This document shows, one piece after another, positions 32,310-46,235 of a stretch of DNA of 64,000 nt. The position numbers and the translations under genes are program-made. The notes beneath the pieces were generated by a model. It saw nothing but the letters and a program-made list of their open reading frames with translations, searched no databases and had not been told where the DNA came from. The first letter of the stretch is position 1. The number at the start of each line of letters is the position of its first letter. Where the stretch lies: the NCBI GenBank assembly GCA_001599595.1, contig BCHH01000002.1, forward strand, positions 3,775,546-3,839,545. Reading direction: 5' to 3'. This DNA is from Beverwykella pulmonaria (lineage: Eukaryota; Ascomycota; Dothideomycetes; Pleosporales; Melanommataceae).

Positions 32310-35300
32310 GCGCGGTTTGAGGGATCTTTGGAGACGAGTAAAAGTATTGTTGACAGATACAACGACCTCGGGAATTAGGGGATGGTTTCGGGTTTCGGGT
32401 TTCGTTTTCGTTCTTTGGGCGGTTCTTACGATTGATGACTTTGTTTGGTTTATACCCTATACCACTTACGACCTTATGCTGACGGAGGGCTATATCGGAG
32501 AAGTATTTCCTGAGGAGTCGTATCTCGTTTATTTCAGTGTCTTGAATAAATGTAGACGTAGAAATAAATGATAATTTATGTTGTTTGGTAGAGACAGTTC
32601 GGTTAATATGGGAACTTATTTCTACTCTTCTGACAATGCGTCAAATTCGTTTTCTTTTGATACAACTACTAACTAGCTCATACTTTGAACTGATTCTGCC
32701 AGCCCCCTAGTCCAGATGAAACACTACATATTGAGCCAGCATGCGCCTATTCACATGAATTGCTGCTGCTTTTGCTGCACTCTTACATTTCTTTCATAGA
32801 ATTCAACTCTTGCTTACGCCACCTCATACCTCACTAACCATATCCCCGCGGAAGCAGAAAATAGCAGCAATCCACTTACGCTACTATACCCCTCCTATCC
32901 CATTAGCTAATCATCACAGTGAGAATACTACATACGAAGTATAGCCAGCCATCCAAGTATACAATATATCGACATCTCTGTGGTAAGGAATACCAGCACG
33001 TGGCTACGCGCGCGCGTGTAACGCTGTCGGCAGTACGACGTCTTGGCTCAAAAATGGCATACAGGATGTGGTGCAACGAATGACGCTTGAAATTGTTTTT
33101 ACAAGAGAGGGGATTCCCCGCTTTGTGTGTGGTAGGACAGGGCAGCCACGTGGCGGTTCGTACGAGGGAGGGAATATCGATTGATGGAGTTGGGTGAAGT
33201 TGATGGTAAAGCGGGACTTACGATAGAGGTTCGTAAGGTGGAGGTGGAGGGGCGAGTCAGAGAGAGGACTTTGTTGGTTGTGATGCGAGGTAGATGGGAA
33301 TCGCTCCTGGAGAAGGCCGAGTTCTCTAAAATTTGAAAATTTATCAAGGTACCGTTAATGACTCTCGAGCTCTTGTGCGGTAGTCTACTCTGACTATAAC
33401 ATCGCGATCACCGATTGCTCTTCTTTCTTTAGGAAGGTTTCTCAATCCCTTTGTCTCAGGATGAACTTCGGAGAATGAAAGTGCACAAACAATCTCAGCC
33501 TCGGAAGGACTCTTAGCGTTGTGACCAAAGAAATTCAATGAACTGTTCTGAATTCCACCTATCCTTTCCTTTGGATATATCAAAGCTATAGAAGAAGAAG
33601 CTTTCTGGCAGATGAAGTGATGTGAAAGCAATCTTGAATATACCTGGAGCATAGATTGAATACATTTATACTATGAAGTACTTGCTCGACAACTGTATTC
33701 AACGCAGAACTTGCGCTATCACATACGAAATCTCCGCTTCACGAAGGCCTATCTGAAGATCTTATTCTGTGAATGATGGAGTGGGGTTGGGTTTGCAATA
33801 TATATGGAGAAATATCGTATGAATACTTCATTACGGAAGTTGAAATGTAATTTTGATTGTTGGATATCTCGAGCAGTATCTTTTAATATCCCCGAAATTA
33901 ACTTCGAGGTCGAATTTTTTATCAAGTTGTAAAAGTCCGTATACCTTCGGTTCAACACTTCGACTGACCAGTAGACTACTTCCGATCCTCAAACCATTAT
34001 ACTAGAGAAGGAAGATCGAAATCCATCGTACATCTGCCTTACATGCGCTAAGTTCTACCAATCGCCTTAGCTTCCACGGTAGTTATTCGCTTCACCGCAT
34101 CTTTTCCATACCATGGCCCTACTACCTAACCTGAATTAGCGCCCACGTAGAGCTTGAATCGTAACCATGGATTGGAAGGCAGCTCCCCACAATGGCCCTA
34201 TTCGTTTCCCGGGAACTTCCGTTGGGCCTCTGAAGAAGCCGAAGTTTGGGCCGTAGCGTAGTGGATGATATACATCGGTCCCGTGCCATGTACCAGCACC
34301 AAAACCCATATGGAATTGCAGATCTGGCGCCTGGATTTCTTGGAGAGTCGGAAAGTGCTTTTAACTGTTGGAGCTCTAGGCTGCAGCGTGGATTTCGGAG
34401 GCTGGGCCCTCGGTGATCTTCTTGGCCATTCTTTTGTCGGTACCTGTCATGACCAATACCCAGGGCTCTGATCTTCACTATCATTGACGTCATCCCACGT
34501 GCGTACTTCCATACCACCATTTCGATAGTCTGTTCTAGTCCTCTTTCTCCGCTGTCTCCAACCCCAGGAGCGTTAGTTCTAACGTAGGTTAACGATTCGC
34601 GTAGCCACTAAAGATCTGACATGACTCAACTACCGAAACAGTGTACACGTTTCTCGCAACCTTTTCTCCTCAGACTTACAACTCGAGGGTCGTAGCAACT
34701 TACCCTCTTTGGGGACTTCATGCAATGTTCCAAAGCGCATTGCTAGATGACCTTTCCGCTCTCCACAGAAGATAAAAAATTCGTCCTTCAAGTACAGAAA
34801 GCTCTAGATGTGAATTTTACACAACACTGCTGCCTTGCAGTTCATTGCGGCCTTGATTAGTTCGGCCTCCGATTTGATGTCAACGTTCGACACAAGGCCA
34901 CCGTAGTGGTAGGAAGTATCTCGAAGATAGTCACGGCTCCCTTATTTCATCAATTACATCCACCGTGGACCCAGAAATCTGGTCCATCGCACCTCGCCAT
35001 CCTAACTGGACAGTTTTCACGGCATGTCAGCCTCGTCACCAACTACCGAGTCCTTCTCCCGAGCCTCCTGATCTTCAAAACGTCTGTCCATGCTGTCTGC
35101 ACGTTTGATTAAATTACAGACATCATAACCCTGAAGATCCCCAGGACTTCGCCCCCCTTCCCAGCGCCACGCCTCGGGCATCATGACCGGCAGCTTTTGA
35201 TTAAAAGCCAAACAAAACCTGACATCTCCAACTGCAACTCAGAAGTTTCACAAAACGGTCCGACTGTAGAGTATGCACGTCTGTCGATCACATTGGCTAC

Positions 35301-38300
35301 TGGTGCAATCATATCCCAAGCGGGCGCCATGGCGCAGCGTAGCGTAAAGTATCCGTGCAGGCATACGTCGGAGCAGACTCCGTCCCTTCGAGATACAACA
35401 TCAAGACCACTAGTACCGCTTACTTACAGATAGGTAAGGAAGAAGTAGTCTGTGGCTAGCTCAGGTAGGGAATAAAGAACGGTAGGGAGCCGAGATCATA
35501 TTGGCACGGACTATGGGGTGTATGCAGTGGATTACAGATATGAGGAAGTATAAGGTGCTGTAGCCTACATAAAACGAATATTTAAGGCTCGAGATTGTAA
35601 ATTTTGGGACATGGAAGTCGCCAGTCTGGTTTGCGGAAACGGAAGCGAACCATGACAAAGGGCTTTGGGGAACAGCACGCGGAGAACGGCGACGCATGCG
35701 TGAGGCGAAGAAGCACCCAAATTTACATACAGTGGTGAAGTCGCCCTATCGCTCTGCCACACATCCGTGTCCGCCGCTATAATTCGATGTCGTGGACAGC
35801 TAGCTCCGGGTAGGTATAGTCCAAGTCTTGCACGTGGGCTGCCATTCGGAGAATTCACGAGTAATAATATCCCGAGAGTTTGCGACGGAGTATTTGAGTA
35901 GCGATTTTAGTGTCAGTTCGTCGCTCTAGGCATCATGACAAGCCTTACGGTGCATAAGCTTCAAAGCTATGACATGGTATGAGGATGAATCGTTCCAAGC
36001 CCTCCACTTTTGATTCCAAGAATGTGGTCGTCATCCTTTATAGTTCGCAGGAGCTGTGGATATTCATGACATCGGTGCACTTGCGTATACGCGCGGATTA
36101 TGATGGATAAAGGTGTCAAGTAGCCACATAGTAGACCTATAGGGAGCTCGCCGTGGTTGCAAATGTAAGGATCCGATAACGCGTTGTGGTCAGGGGGTGC
36201 GCTTCTCCTGAGAATTCTTCTTCGGGCATGTTAATGCAAATCATGGTGTCGGTGTTACTTTTGAATTCCAGAAAGGCGCCGAGGTTCTGCCTTGTAGACA
36301 CATGGGTAGGAGAACGAATTTGTTAATAGTGTTATCTGAATCATAGTGGTACATGTATCTGATTTTATTGTCCGGGAATGATTGCGCGCACCATCGCTAT
36401 GAATATTTTTTGTTAGCATGAGCGGGTCCAGAAATATCCTTCCACCGTATCCACCAAGGGTGCCCATGGTGATGCAAGTTGTAAACTGGGCAAGTGTGTC
36501 CCGACAAGTGGGGTAGAGGGTGCATTATTCGACTTCGTGGATAACTAATTTAGTGAGCTACGTTAATGCCTGGTAGCTACATATGATGTAGGAAGAAGCC
36601 TTGCCGTAGTTTGTTTAGCCGAAAGTGAAGTGTGACTGGTCCAGATGTGCTCCAAATCCCAAGACACCGTCCGTGACCGCCAGTATCGATTCACATGCAC
36701 ACATGAATTAGACTCTTGGGCAGCGAGACTTGGGAGCGACGAACCACACTAGACTAATTGGGGTCAATTTCCGAGGAGCTATAATCCAGAGCTTCCGTAG
36801 GTTGGTGACGTGGAATATTGGATTTATGAAAGGAGAGGACATGTGAAATGACAGTGAGTCTAAGGAACTACTCCTATGCTGTGTAGTCTGGACCTCTCCT
36901 TTTAGGGTTCAGGGGTTAGCAGGCACTATTTCTGACAGGCCGGACCTGGACATCATCAGCGCATCAGTGTTTGTTTTGAAGAGCTGAAAACCGATCATCG
37001 CCAGACCTATGCCTCCGGAGCGCGAATAATTTCATACTTCGCTTTTCGTCGGCGGGGCGCTATGGTGGGGCTTGGAAAACATGTAGTTCAAAAACAAAAA
37101 ACAAGTGGAGAGCGGGTCAGAAGCGAGGCATACCAAAATTGAAGCGACACGCACATGGTGATGTGAACCACGATTCTACCGAATTCGGAAGTAATCTGAA
37201 ACATTAGTCTACATACCGCTTGTGTGAACCTTAAGGCCGTGGAAAGGGATGTGGTGGCATAGAGGTGGCACCACGAACAAGTTGGTGGTGCTGTTCCATG
37301 CTCGAGAAGGGGTATATGTCGCAACAATATGCCTGCAAAGCCTAATATTGGAACTTCCCTTTGGAGGCATGGTTCACCGATTAAAGAACTCCCAAAATAT
37401 ACGATGTTCTCGAACAACAGAGCAGTTGACGCTGCGACTGCATGTTGAGTCGAAAGGATATCTATCGAACGGCGTCTGACCTCTTTCTGAGGCGGCAAGG
37501 CTTCTTCCGATGCGGATTGTGTTGGACATATATTGTCTTGTACTTTAATGGAGTCCGCATAGTGATTGAGGGCGGGGTTCACTGCCTGTTGGCGAGCGAA
37601 AAGGTTGCCCATTACGGCAGGGAGGATGAATAGCTCGAGAGGCTGTTGGTCTTTGATGAGCTTCATGTGTGTTGTCACCAGACCACTTGCCTGGAAGACG
37701 TATGATGCCAATTCGGGGGTTCCCGAAGTCTTAATTCGACTTCAAGCTATGATTTGGTGGCGGGTGGACTAGAATAGGCGTCTGACGCGCATTGTAAAAG
37801 AGTTGGAAGCAATCTCGAAATGCGGCGTGGTCGGTCGTACGGAGCGCTTGCGAGGTTGACCTGCCAAGAAGCTCGCAGTGGTCGTTGGATGTCAAAGGCC
37901 CTGACTCCTGAGACTGCGTAGTAGGCACGTGCCGAAGTGTGGTGCTGCAGGAGTGACATGCTAGCTAACGTGTTGCTCGTATTGACAAACCACTTTTATT
38001 AAAAAGAATCAGCACTCAGATATCACAATCATGGTGTTTGGCCTCGGCTATACGCAGAATCCGTGGACAGGTGTCAAAATCCACAAGCACGTCCCAGGAG
38101 GCCGTTAATAGGTAGGTATTGAACTGCTCGCCGATATGGCAATGCCGCAGATAATGTGCGTGTTGATGGATAACGATTGGGGGTTCCATAGAATGGGGGT
38201 TCGCTGCGTCTAAAACCCAGGCACGCGCAGCAATGGATGTCTAAATGCGGAAGGTGGCAGTCGATCATGTTTGAGGATTTCGCCAAAAGGGACTTGTTAT

Positions 38301-38640
38301 CCTGGCATATTTTTAGGATGCGAAGTGCTTGTGGCTTGCTTGCTCACAGGCGCACAGTCGCTGAGGCGTTTTCAATGCTCGCATCCCGCATTGGGCTTGT
38401 CCAATCAGCAATTTGCGGAGATAGAGTGAATAAAGTCGGCCATCGGCGGTGGTAGGTCTCTTCTCATTTGTTTCTGCGCCGGTCGCTCGGCAGCTCGCGA
38501 GATTCGTCATACCCCGGCCCGCGAGCTACTTGGTGATGGCACGGCGGAAGGAGGTAGCCTCGTAAGGGTGGCCCCGTAAGGGTAGCCTGTAAGAAGCGTG
38601 AAGGAGGGGTGAATCTCGTGGTCCTCCGTTGAGGAGCGTG
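32310..38640. other. Gene-poor region of 6.3 kb
   Basis: No open frame with recognisable domains. The longest are a minus frame of 132 codons at 34122-34520 and one of 207 codons at 37088-37711 (MASYVFQASGLVTTHMKLIK...), which has moderately protein-like composition and may be a relic of a gene extending to about 37960. Neither is claimed as a gene. No terminal repeats were found. Confidence 0.4.
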
Positions 38641-38645
38641 TAGAA

Positions 38646-38660
38646 GGGGGGGGGGGGGGG
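38646..38660 (+). repeat. Homopolymer run, 15 G
   Basis: Uninterrupted G tract between GTAGAA and AACGAAATAA. Its length may be unreliable in the assembly. Confidence 0.9.
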
Positions 38661-39814
38661 AACGAAATAATTAATTCATGACAAACACCTAATCTTTGAT
38701 TTTAATGAAGCCATGTGAGATTCGGATCGATCGGTCGGCCACGTTTCAGATGTGCTGTGATTTAGCCAAAATGCACCACTCCAGGGCCGCGCTGCAGCCT
38801 CGAATTGGGGAAATTAATTGATGGATAGCAACACCGGTGACCTGGTACCTTTGGAGCCAGTACCGAGTCATCGTGAGCTAGCTCGTACTGCAGGACCATG
38901 GTAGGTGGAGCATTCGAGATAGGACTCGAATGTTGATGACATTGGGGGGAGCTGGCGCAGGAGCAGGACGTGGGATATCTTGGCCAGATTGGCTGCTGCG
39001 AGGGCAGCTCAAAAAGAAATACCTCACCGCAACGTCCAAGATAGCAGGCGAGTGGGAGCGACACAGTGCTCGATGGCGGCGCACATGTCGACATGGCGCA
39101 TCTGGGCTGCGTCTGTTCCATGGTTGGGAGGATTGCCATGTGGACTTTGGGGCAGAGTGGTGGCGGACTGGAAGCCCTGCGTCAACGAGCGTGCAGCGGT
39201 GCCAGAACGGCGACCAAACACAGACCATAGCAGATGCCGTGCTCGGTTGCCATTCCCATCCACCTGCCCAGCGCGATGGTGGACGTCCGTCGACAGATAC
39301 CCACGTGCAAGTGCGGATGCCTAGGAGGGTAGTGGGTAGTGCAGGACGTGGTGCGGAGCACGGTGCGAACGTCAACATGGTGGTCTGCAGCACGTCTCGC
39401 CGGCCACTGCACCGGGTCGCTGCTCCTCCACGCCTGCACCAACCGCTATGGCCGTACCTCTCACCGCGTGCGAGCGGCGCGCTGGCCAGTGAAGGGTGCG
39501 CAGGACGGAGGAGGAGCGCTGTGGTGTCACGCTGCGGCTGCAATGAGGCAAGAGACACTGCAGCACCGCAGCACCGCAGCATCGCGTCTCTGCTCGCGAA
39601 TGACGCTTGCTGGAAATGAAGCTGGCTGCTCGCGGCCGCGGTAGCGAAATGAACGACTGTGGAGAAGGACCGCGCTTGGCGGGCCTGTGTCACAGAGGGG
39701 TGCTGCTGCAGACGCCGGCGCTGTTGCTCCAACCCAAACCCTCCTCAATCCTTCTCCTACCAGCGGCATCCCTGCGCCACTGCCCACGGTCATGGCACTC
39801 ACTTGTGAGCCCGA

Positions 39815-39838
39815 CTGCTGCTGCTGCTGCTGCTGCTG
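39815..39838 (+). repeat. CTG trinucleotide repeat, eight units
   Basis: Eight uninterrupted CTG units followed by TTGTTG-like sequence; a potentially variable microsatellite. Confidence 0.9.
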
Positions 39839-40353
39839 TTGTCAAGCGTTGAGCAGTCGACGCCCCAGCCTCTCGGCGCTGCTATTCGTGCATTTTCTCC
39901 GCTGGCCCAGCATATCAGCCATCACGGCACGCCTGGGTGGCACGCATTCAGCATGAACTCGTCCCTCCCCCAGCGCCATCACCACCATGCCAAATTCCCA
40001 AATCCGTCAGAATCGCAGTGGATGGCGGGCCCTAGTCGCGACCGCGCTCCCCCGTCGTGGTTCGCACGCACAGGGCTCGTCTAAATGAACACCCACTGGC
40101 CCCTGCCACCTGCAGCGCCTGCTGCGCGCTGGCCCCGCCCCTTACAGACGTCGGCCTCGGGAAGAAAACAGAGTTTGGGGGGTTTGGCCTTGGAGGGCGA
40201 TGGCGATGGCGACGGCGCGAGGCTTCAAACTCGCCGTCTTGCGCGCCCACGCCCGATCCGCCTCTGACGCTGCGGCGCCCGTCCGCACAGCCTGTCACCA
40301 GCGCGCAAGACCATCGCCAGTGGCCGCCCGGGCCAGGGGGCTGTCCAAGCGGC

Positions 40354-40398
40354 GACATGGGTGACATGGGTGACATGGGCGACTTGGGCGACATGGGG
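40354..40398 (+). repeat. Minisatellite, five 9-bp units (GACATGGGY)
   Basis: Units GACATGGGT, GACATGGGT, GACATGGGC, GACTTGGGC, GACATGGGG. If translated, one plus frame gives repeated Gly-Asp-Met and a minus frame repeated Met-Ser-Pro. Confidence 0.9.
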
Positions 40399-40954
40399 TA
40401 GCGGCCCTCCGCGCGACGGAGCAGCGAACGTGCGCGGGCGTCCCTTCATCCATCCCGCACATCAGTTAGTTGGCGCCAGCGCGTACCGCCAACACAGCAG
40501 GGTTCTTCAAACCTCCTGCCAGTCCGGCACAAGATCGTCTTGTTGATGCCAAGCCGCCAGGATGGTTGCTCAATTTTGTCGTGCTCCAACGCGGCTGTCC
40601 CGTTGCGGTCGTAGCGTCTACACAGTATTCTCCTTGCCACTTTAATCATCCACACGCCAGCCAAACAGCGCATTGCAAAAATACACTTTCAGTCCCTAAT
40701 TCTTTTCGTTGTTCTGCACGCTTTGCTTTTTGCTTCTCTCGCCTGTTGTTTACGAATGCGCCCGTCCCCAGTTGCCCTGCACGGTGGTGGGAGCACGAGC
40801 TTACATAGGCCCGTGACTGCAGTGCACGAATACCTCACTTCCCTACCCTCACCTCGACAACCTTCGCCATTTCTAGATTCGGGACATAGCCATCCTCTGG
40901 CCCTAGCTGTCGGATTCCCGCGTGCAGAACTGACTGCGCCTAAAACCCCATGGC

Positions 40955-42728
40955 ATGGTTGATCGCCCACAACCGTCCCCGCCAGCAACACCCAACTACA
41001 AACAAGATCGAGTAGTGCGGGCTCAAACGTTTGGGAAACCTCTCCCCCCTAACCATCCAGGTATGTATGCCGTCTCTATTTTCAATGCCGGAGTAGCGAC
41101 CCTGTCTCATTCCTATATTCCAATTCTGACGACAGTCCTAGCTCACCTCAATGCGCTTTTCGTCTCCGCACCTTTACCTTTGAGAAGTGCGACAGCATTC
41201 CGCCTCTTATGGCTATAGGAGTGGATCTCCCTGTGAGAAAACCTGCTTCTAGACTAGACCAGCCGTTGCTTTTGCATCCCGTTCAAAGCAGCGCAATGTC
41301 CTACGATCCCTTACCGCATATATCTGGAGCTGGCTTGCCCTCGACATATCCCGCCAACACGCACAGCTCCGAAGAACGCCTCGAACTTCATTCCACCCTA
41401 CCAGGCCAAGGATTGACTCCTTCGCCTCACCAGCAATCGAACAAGAAGCGACGCTCATCCAAAGCCAAAGGTCCTCCAGAAATCCGGCGGTCGTCCTCAA
41501 CACCACACATGCACAACTTAGCTCTCACGAACTCGGGCGAGTTGTCGCCGACGGACAAACGCCGAAACAAATTAGGGTATCACCGAACCTCCGTCGCGTG
41601 TGGTAAGCATCAGACCTGGCACCTTGCCGTGACTAAAACAAGCTACTAACAAGGAAACTCCAGGACATTGCCGCAGGAGGAAAATAAGATGTCTCGTTGC
41701 GAATGACGACCCCCAAGGCCGCTGCGCAAACTGCATCCGGCTAAAGAAGGAATGCAACTTCTATCCTGTAGAGCAGAATCCAGAAATTCAGCGATCTCAG
41801 ACTGGCTCAACCAAGGAGACGAGTATCGGCGCACCAACCTCCTCAACCACATCTTCACCGCGCCATCCTCCCTCCGTGTCTGGCGAAAAGGCCGAGGACT
41901 TTCGTCCTCCATACTCCGGAGCGACCCCAAGCACCCTTACGTCTAGATATGGAGTTCCGCCTGAGGTAGAGATTGAATCTGATCGCGGACCGCATCCCAG
42001 TGGAAGTAAGCATTTACCGTCGTGTTCGATCAGACTGTTTGCTAAAAACTGCAGTGCACGTACAACATTCTCCATACCCTTTCCCTCATCCGATAGATAC
42101 ACAATGGCCGCCTACCACCGGGTTCCTCCCGTCCTCCTCGGTAGCAGAAAGCTCTCCTTCATCATCAACGTTCTGGCGACCATCTCCTTCCACAGCAAAC
42201 TCAAACTATGGCAGCGAATCTAACGTCTCCGGTGGGCGTACGCCCGCGACAATGAGCGCAACTTCCAACCTATCTTATGGCAGCCATCACGATGGGCAAA
42301 GCTGGGGCCCTCCAAATCTTCAGCCGCCCACAAGATCCATGTCTTATGGGAACATTGAGGGGATTCCTCAACACTACTCCAACCAGGGACTTGGCATTCA
42401 ATCGCACGACTATTCTCGACGAACTTCGCCGTATCCCTATCCCGCATCTTTAGACACCAATCCATCGACTTTGCGCACAACTACACTGGGAAGTAGTGCG
42501 CCCGCTCCCCTCTCCGCTCCAATTCTACCAAACGAGCAGTATGCTTATCCTCCCACTTGGAGTCCATATGGAGGGATGCAGCACCCGCCTCAAGAGATGC
42601 AAATGCAAGGTCGCTCAATGAGTGGACAATGGTACCCCGAAGCTGGACAGTTGGACCAGGTACAGGAAGAAGGAGGGCCACCAATGACGTACAGCCACCA
42701 GATGCCACAATTCTATTCTGGACCTTAA
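40955..42728 (+). CDS. Zn2Cys6 transcription factor
   Basis: Fungal binuclear zinc-cluster regulator. Inferred exons 40955-41060, 41219-41602, 41664-42005, 42097-42728; all borders are GT-AG and phases agree; 487 residues. The DNA-binding cluster is C163-x2-C166-x6-C173-x10-C184-x2-C187-x6-C194 (CGHCRRRKIRC ... CANCIRLKKEC), with intron 2 splitting the cluster just after the first Cys, and the conserved lead GYHRTSVACGHCRRRK. The preceding part is Ser/Pro-rich with a basic stretch (NKKRRSSKAKG). The rest is a disordered Ser/Pro/Gln/Tyr-rich tail (MQHPPQEMQMQGRSMSGQW) that could activate transcription. It has no fungal_trans middle domain, so it is a short regulator of the Moc3-like type. The target pathway is unknown; no adjacent catabolic or biosynthetic cluster points to one. 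Confidence 0.9.
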
Positions 42729-45700
42729 CTCTTGGACCAAGGCACCCGAGGGGTACTTTTTTCTCGACGCTGAATTATTAGCACAATTTCTTCCTTGGAG
42801 TTCGGTAGAACGCATTGGCGGCTTTCCATGGTGGCGGCATTCGCATCAGAGACTTTGGGCAAAAAACTCTTGGGTGACATGGTGCTAAGTCTACGGTGGA
42901 TATGGGGGAAATGGGCTGCGGGTCCAGGTACTATGAAAAGTACTGGAACTGGCCATGGTGGAATGGATACATTGCTTTGATTGCGGCGTCAATCGAAGTG
43001 CTGTAGCAATTTACCATTCTTGCTCTCGCATCACTGAAGGTGGCGTCTCTCATCTGTTTTTAGAACCCGGTCTTTTCTCCCGGTTTCATCATCTCCGGCA
43101 TTTTCGCTTCCTATTCGAATTTTATCGATATTTTCTAGCACTTGCACGGATTTCACCAGGCAAGCTTTCGGCTTTGTTTTGAGTTTGGCATGTATGAATA
43201 GGTTATGGGCCCTTGGGGGCATTTGCTTGGGGGATCATAGGGGGAAAGGCTATGGAAACCGGACCGGATTCACGTTTGTAAGATACAACGCGATATCAGT
43301 CGCGGAAAAAATAATGATTTCGCATTTTCTACTCGGCAATCCAATTTCCAGGCATTCGATGCTGCTCCGCACACTTATTCTTAGTGGCGTCCCCACAGTG
43401 CAACCCACAATCGATCTGGGGGTTCGATACTTGCATTGTTTCGTTCCATATCTGTCCTCGTCATGCCATGCTAATCTGAACATCGCTCAAATAATTGGCA
43501 TCACTGTATGACACCCACTGAACAATTCCCTCAAGTCGAAATGAGAGGGCTGGTCGTCGGCATTAGACTTTTCATGCAACGCCATGCAGGCCATCTTGCG
43601 ATACGTACACATGTCTCCGGAGGTTTTGGGGGTCGACGTGCACCTCCGACATGTCAAACGTTTCTTCAACAGCTCTGCTCCTTGCTGTTGGGCCTTGGAC
43701 GGGTGAGATGGCCATTTAGGAACTAGCGGTCGTACGACGATGCAAACCATCGTTCCAAACAATAGACGACGTGCGCGCGTGCTGCGTGCATGCTTGCTGC
43801 ACGCAGCTGCACCGAACAATATGCACAGAAAAGCCGAGACCGAGCGCTCCCCCTTTGCACTACGATTCGCCGCATCCCGGTTCGCACGCACGCGGAGGAT
43901 GCAAAAGCTTTCTCGGAACTCCAAAAACGCAGCCGAGATGTGTGCGGCCAACTTACGATGCTCCCCACAATTATTTTTGCAGAATCCATGCCTGATGGCT
44001 AAGCCGGCGCAGACTACTAACGCTAATTAAGCAACGACTTTGACAGCGCCGCCGCCCCTTGAGTTGTACCCGACGAATAAGCCTGTAACACATGCTGCAA
44101 CTGCATTCCTCAGGCTACTGCACCTCTCTTTGATCGGGACGAAGCCCCGTCCTCAACGTTGATGTCGTGCCAGGGCCCAGGCTCGGTTAGTTCCGCCGGG
44201 GAAGAAGTGAATCGGGCGATCGCTGGGCACAAAACTCGGGAGAACGACGCAGCACATACCTACCGGGCGGCTTGCGTCTCCCGACCGAGGCAAATTTTTG
44301 TGTGAGAGGCAGTACCGATCGGAAAAATTCCTACTCTGGTGGATCGACGTCGACTCGGGTCAACGAGCCCGGAGTCGGTGCTGCCCGCGTGTATGCTTCC
44401 GGGTGTTGGTCGGCGAGTCATCTGAAACACTTTCCTCGAAGTGGATAGATGGATGGATTTTGGGCCTGCTGGCCATTAATCGCGCTTGACTTTTCCGAAA
44501 GCGAAACCCGAGGGTGAGGTTCGCTGAGGCGCGAGTCATCCATGTTGAGAGTCAAAGGCGCTGCCCATTCATTATTTGGATTTTTTTTTTCCGGTTGGAC
44601 CCGATGATCGCCTCCCAAATAGAGATGCACATAGCTTTGGATTCATCCGACTCCGCGGGGCACTCCTTAAGACGGTGGACCCTGAGAACATACCAAAAGC
44701 AAAGATATAATCGGTTTCGTACAAGAGCAACCATATACACGCTAAGCCAAAGAGAGTTAGCCTTGCCTGGTTCTAGACATCTATCGCTCAACCCTACAAT
44801 CCACAACTCTCACCCGTCTCCACCAACGGGAAGTACCATCTCAACCACCAACAGATCTACAGCCAACCCAGATCCAGTCTCTCTTTTCCCAACCTCTAGC
44901 CTCGCTACCTACTATCCCGCGCTCCCTCCATCTCGCCGTAATGAAACGGCGGACCACTTCTCTAGAGCAGGACAGCATGATCGGATGGTCCGTCCCGGCC
45001 GCGTTTCCTCTCCCCGTCCTCGCTGCTTTTTCCCCTGTCGTTCCGCGTGGCGTGCATGGAGCTGCAGTTTGATGCCAGCCAGCCGTTTTAACGTCGTTTC
45101 CGATGCATGCCACGGCCCTTGAGTTCTCGCTACAGTTCCCTTCCAAGAATACTTCGTTGCGTTTCATCGTAGTTGCTCTTTTTTTCTGTTTCCTCATTTG
45201 TACTATCACTTCCTATTGCATCATATCACATCACATCACATGGCGTCGAGGTTCCGGCTCGTTGCTATCTTGGTTGTTTGCGAGAGGATAAGAATAGTAG
45301 TGCGGTTATCTCGTGTGAGGGACCAACGCTGACGCGATGGTTTGTTTCCTGTCCTGATCTCTCCATTTCTATTATCAGGTTATCAGGGCGGGGCAGCGCG
45401 TGTTGGTTCTCGTTCCGTTCACCGTTCACCCAAGTTATTGCACCAAGCCCTCGTTGAAGCGATGGCACATTTATTTACGTCTCTCTTGAGACCGGAAATA
45501 CCGCGCCATGGACCCTAGGGCGATTCCAAAGAGGGTCAAGAACGGTAAGGGGTTTTAGCGTTGGTGATTTTCCGGGGGATCATCAGCTTCGCTTCGTGGG
45601 GCCGTGGACCGTGGTGCCGAAGGGAGGGCCCAGCAGGTTTGCACATGCAGCCCAACTCTTAGATGCTTTTTTTTTTCTTAGAGCTGCAGGCTATTCGCAT

Positions 45701-46235
45701 GCACATGCAGTCCAACGCTTGGATACCCTACCCACTTTCGATGTTTGGACTCGTTCATCCTTCATGTCGTAGGGCTATTTGCATGCACATGTCGCCGACT
45801 ATGGGATACCCTACCTTTAATGTTTTTATCCATGCCTTTGCAAAACGGTCGATTGCCATGGCCAACAGAATTAGATCAGATCTGCGGTAAGCGACGCACG
45901 TATCAATCAACCTTAAGAGCCGGGCATTAACTAAATTTAGAAAGGCGGTTAATATTCCTTGCCCTGTCTGTTGAAAAGATATGCCCAGCTAACCTTGCGT
46001 TTAAACGCGTTTAGAGAAGAGAAGAGAAGACTCATGTAGGAAAACAAAGAAGTGTATAAGGTAACTATGTGCTGTTCTTAGCAAAGCTGTCTTTCTTTGA
46101 CTTGTTGTCTTCCTCTGCTATCTCCTTTTTCCCTAAGCTTATCCTCTCTGTGTTCCAAAATATATAAACAGCCGCGTTCCAAAGCCTGCCGCACCCCAAA
46201 AACAAGCAAAAAGTACGAATGAAAACAACAGATGA
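42729..46235. other. Gene-poor region of 3.5 kb
   Basis: No convincing coding region. Overlapping frames at 43487-43951 (-) and 44514-45122 (+) lack domain features. Simple-sequence stretches include CATCATATCACATCACATCA near 45219 and a GAAGA repeat near 46015. Confidence 0.45.

Larger units (their letters stand above)
38900..40500. other. GC-rich island without assignable gene
   Basis: Clearly richer in G and C than its flanks. As expected for such DNA, long frames overlap on both strands (229 codons plus at 38930, 284 codons minus at 38878) with low-complexity Arg/Ala/Cys composition, so none is called. It contains a CTG microsatellite (39815-39838) and a 9-bp tandem repeat (40354-40398). 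It may be the upstream region or long leader of the regulator gene at 40955. Confidence 0.5.

Noticed and set aside
37088..37711. 207-codon minus-strand frame, protein-like in part
   Set aside because: No family recognised and the upstream frames to 37960 do not join convincingly; it may be a gene relic but cannot be supported.
38878..39732. 284-codon minus frame overlapping a 229-codon plus frame
   Set aside because: Both are low-complexity products of a GC-rich island, with no start context, motifs or intron signals.
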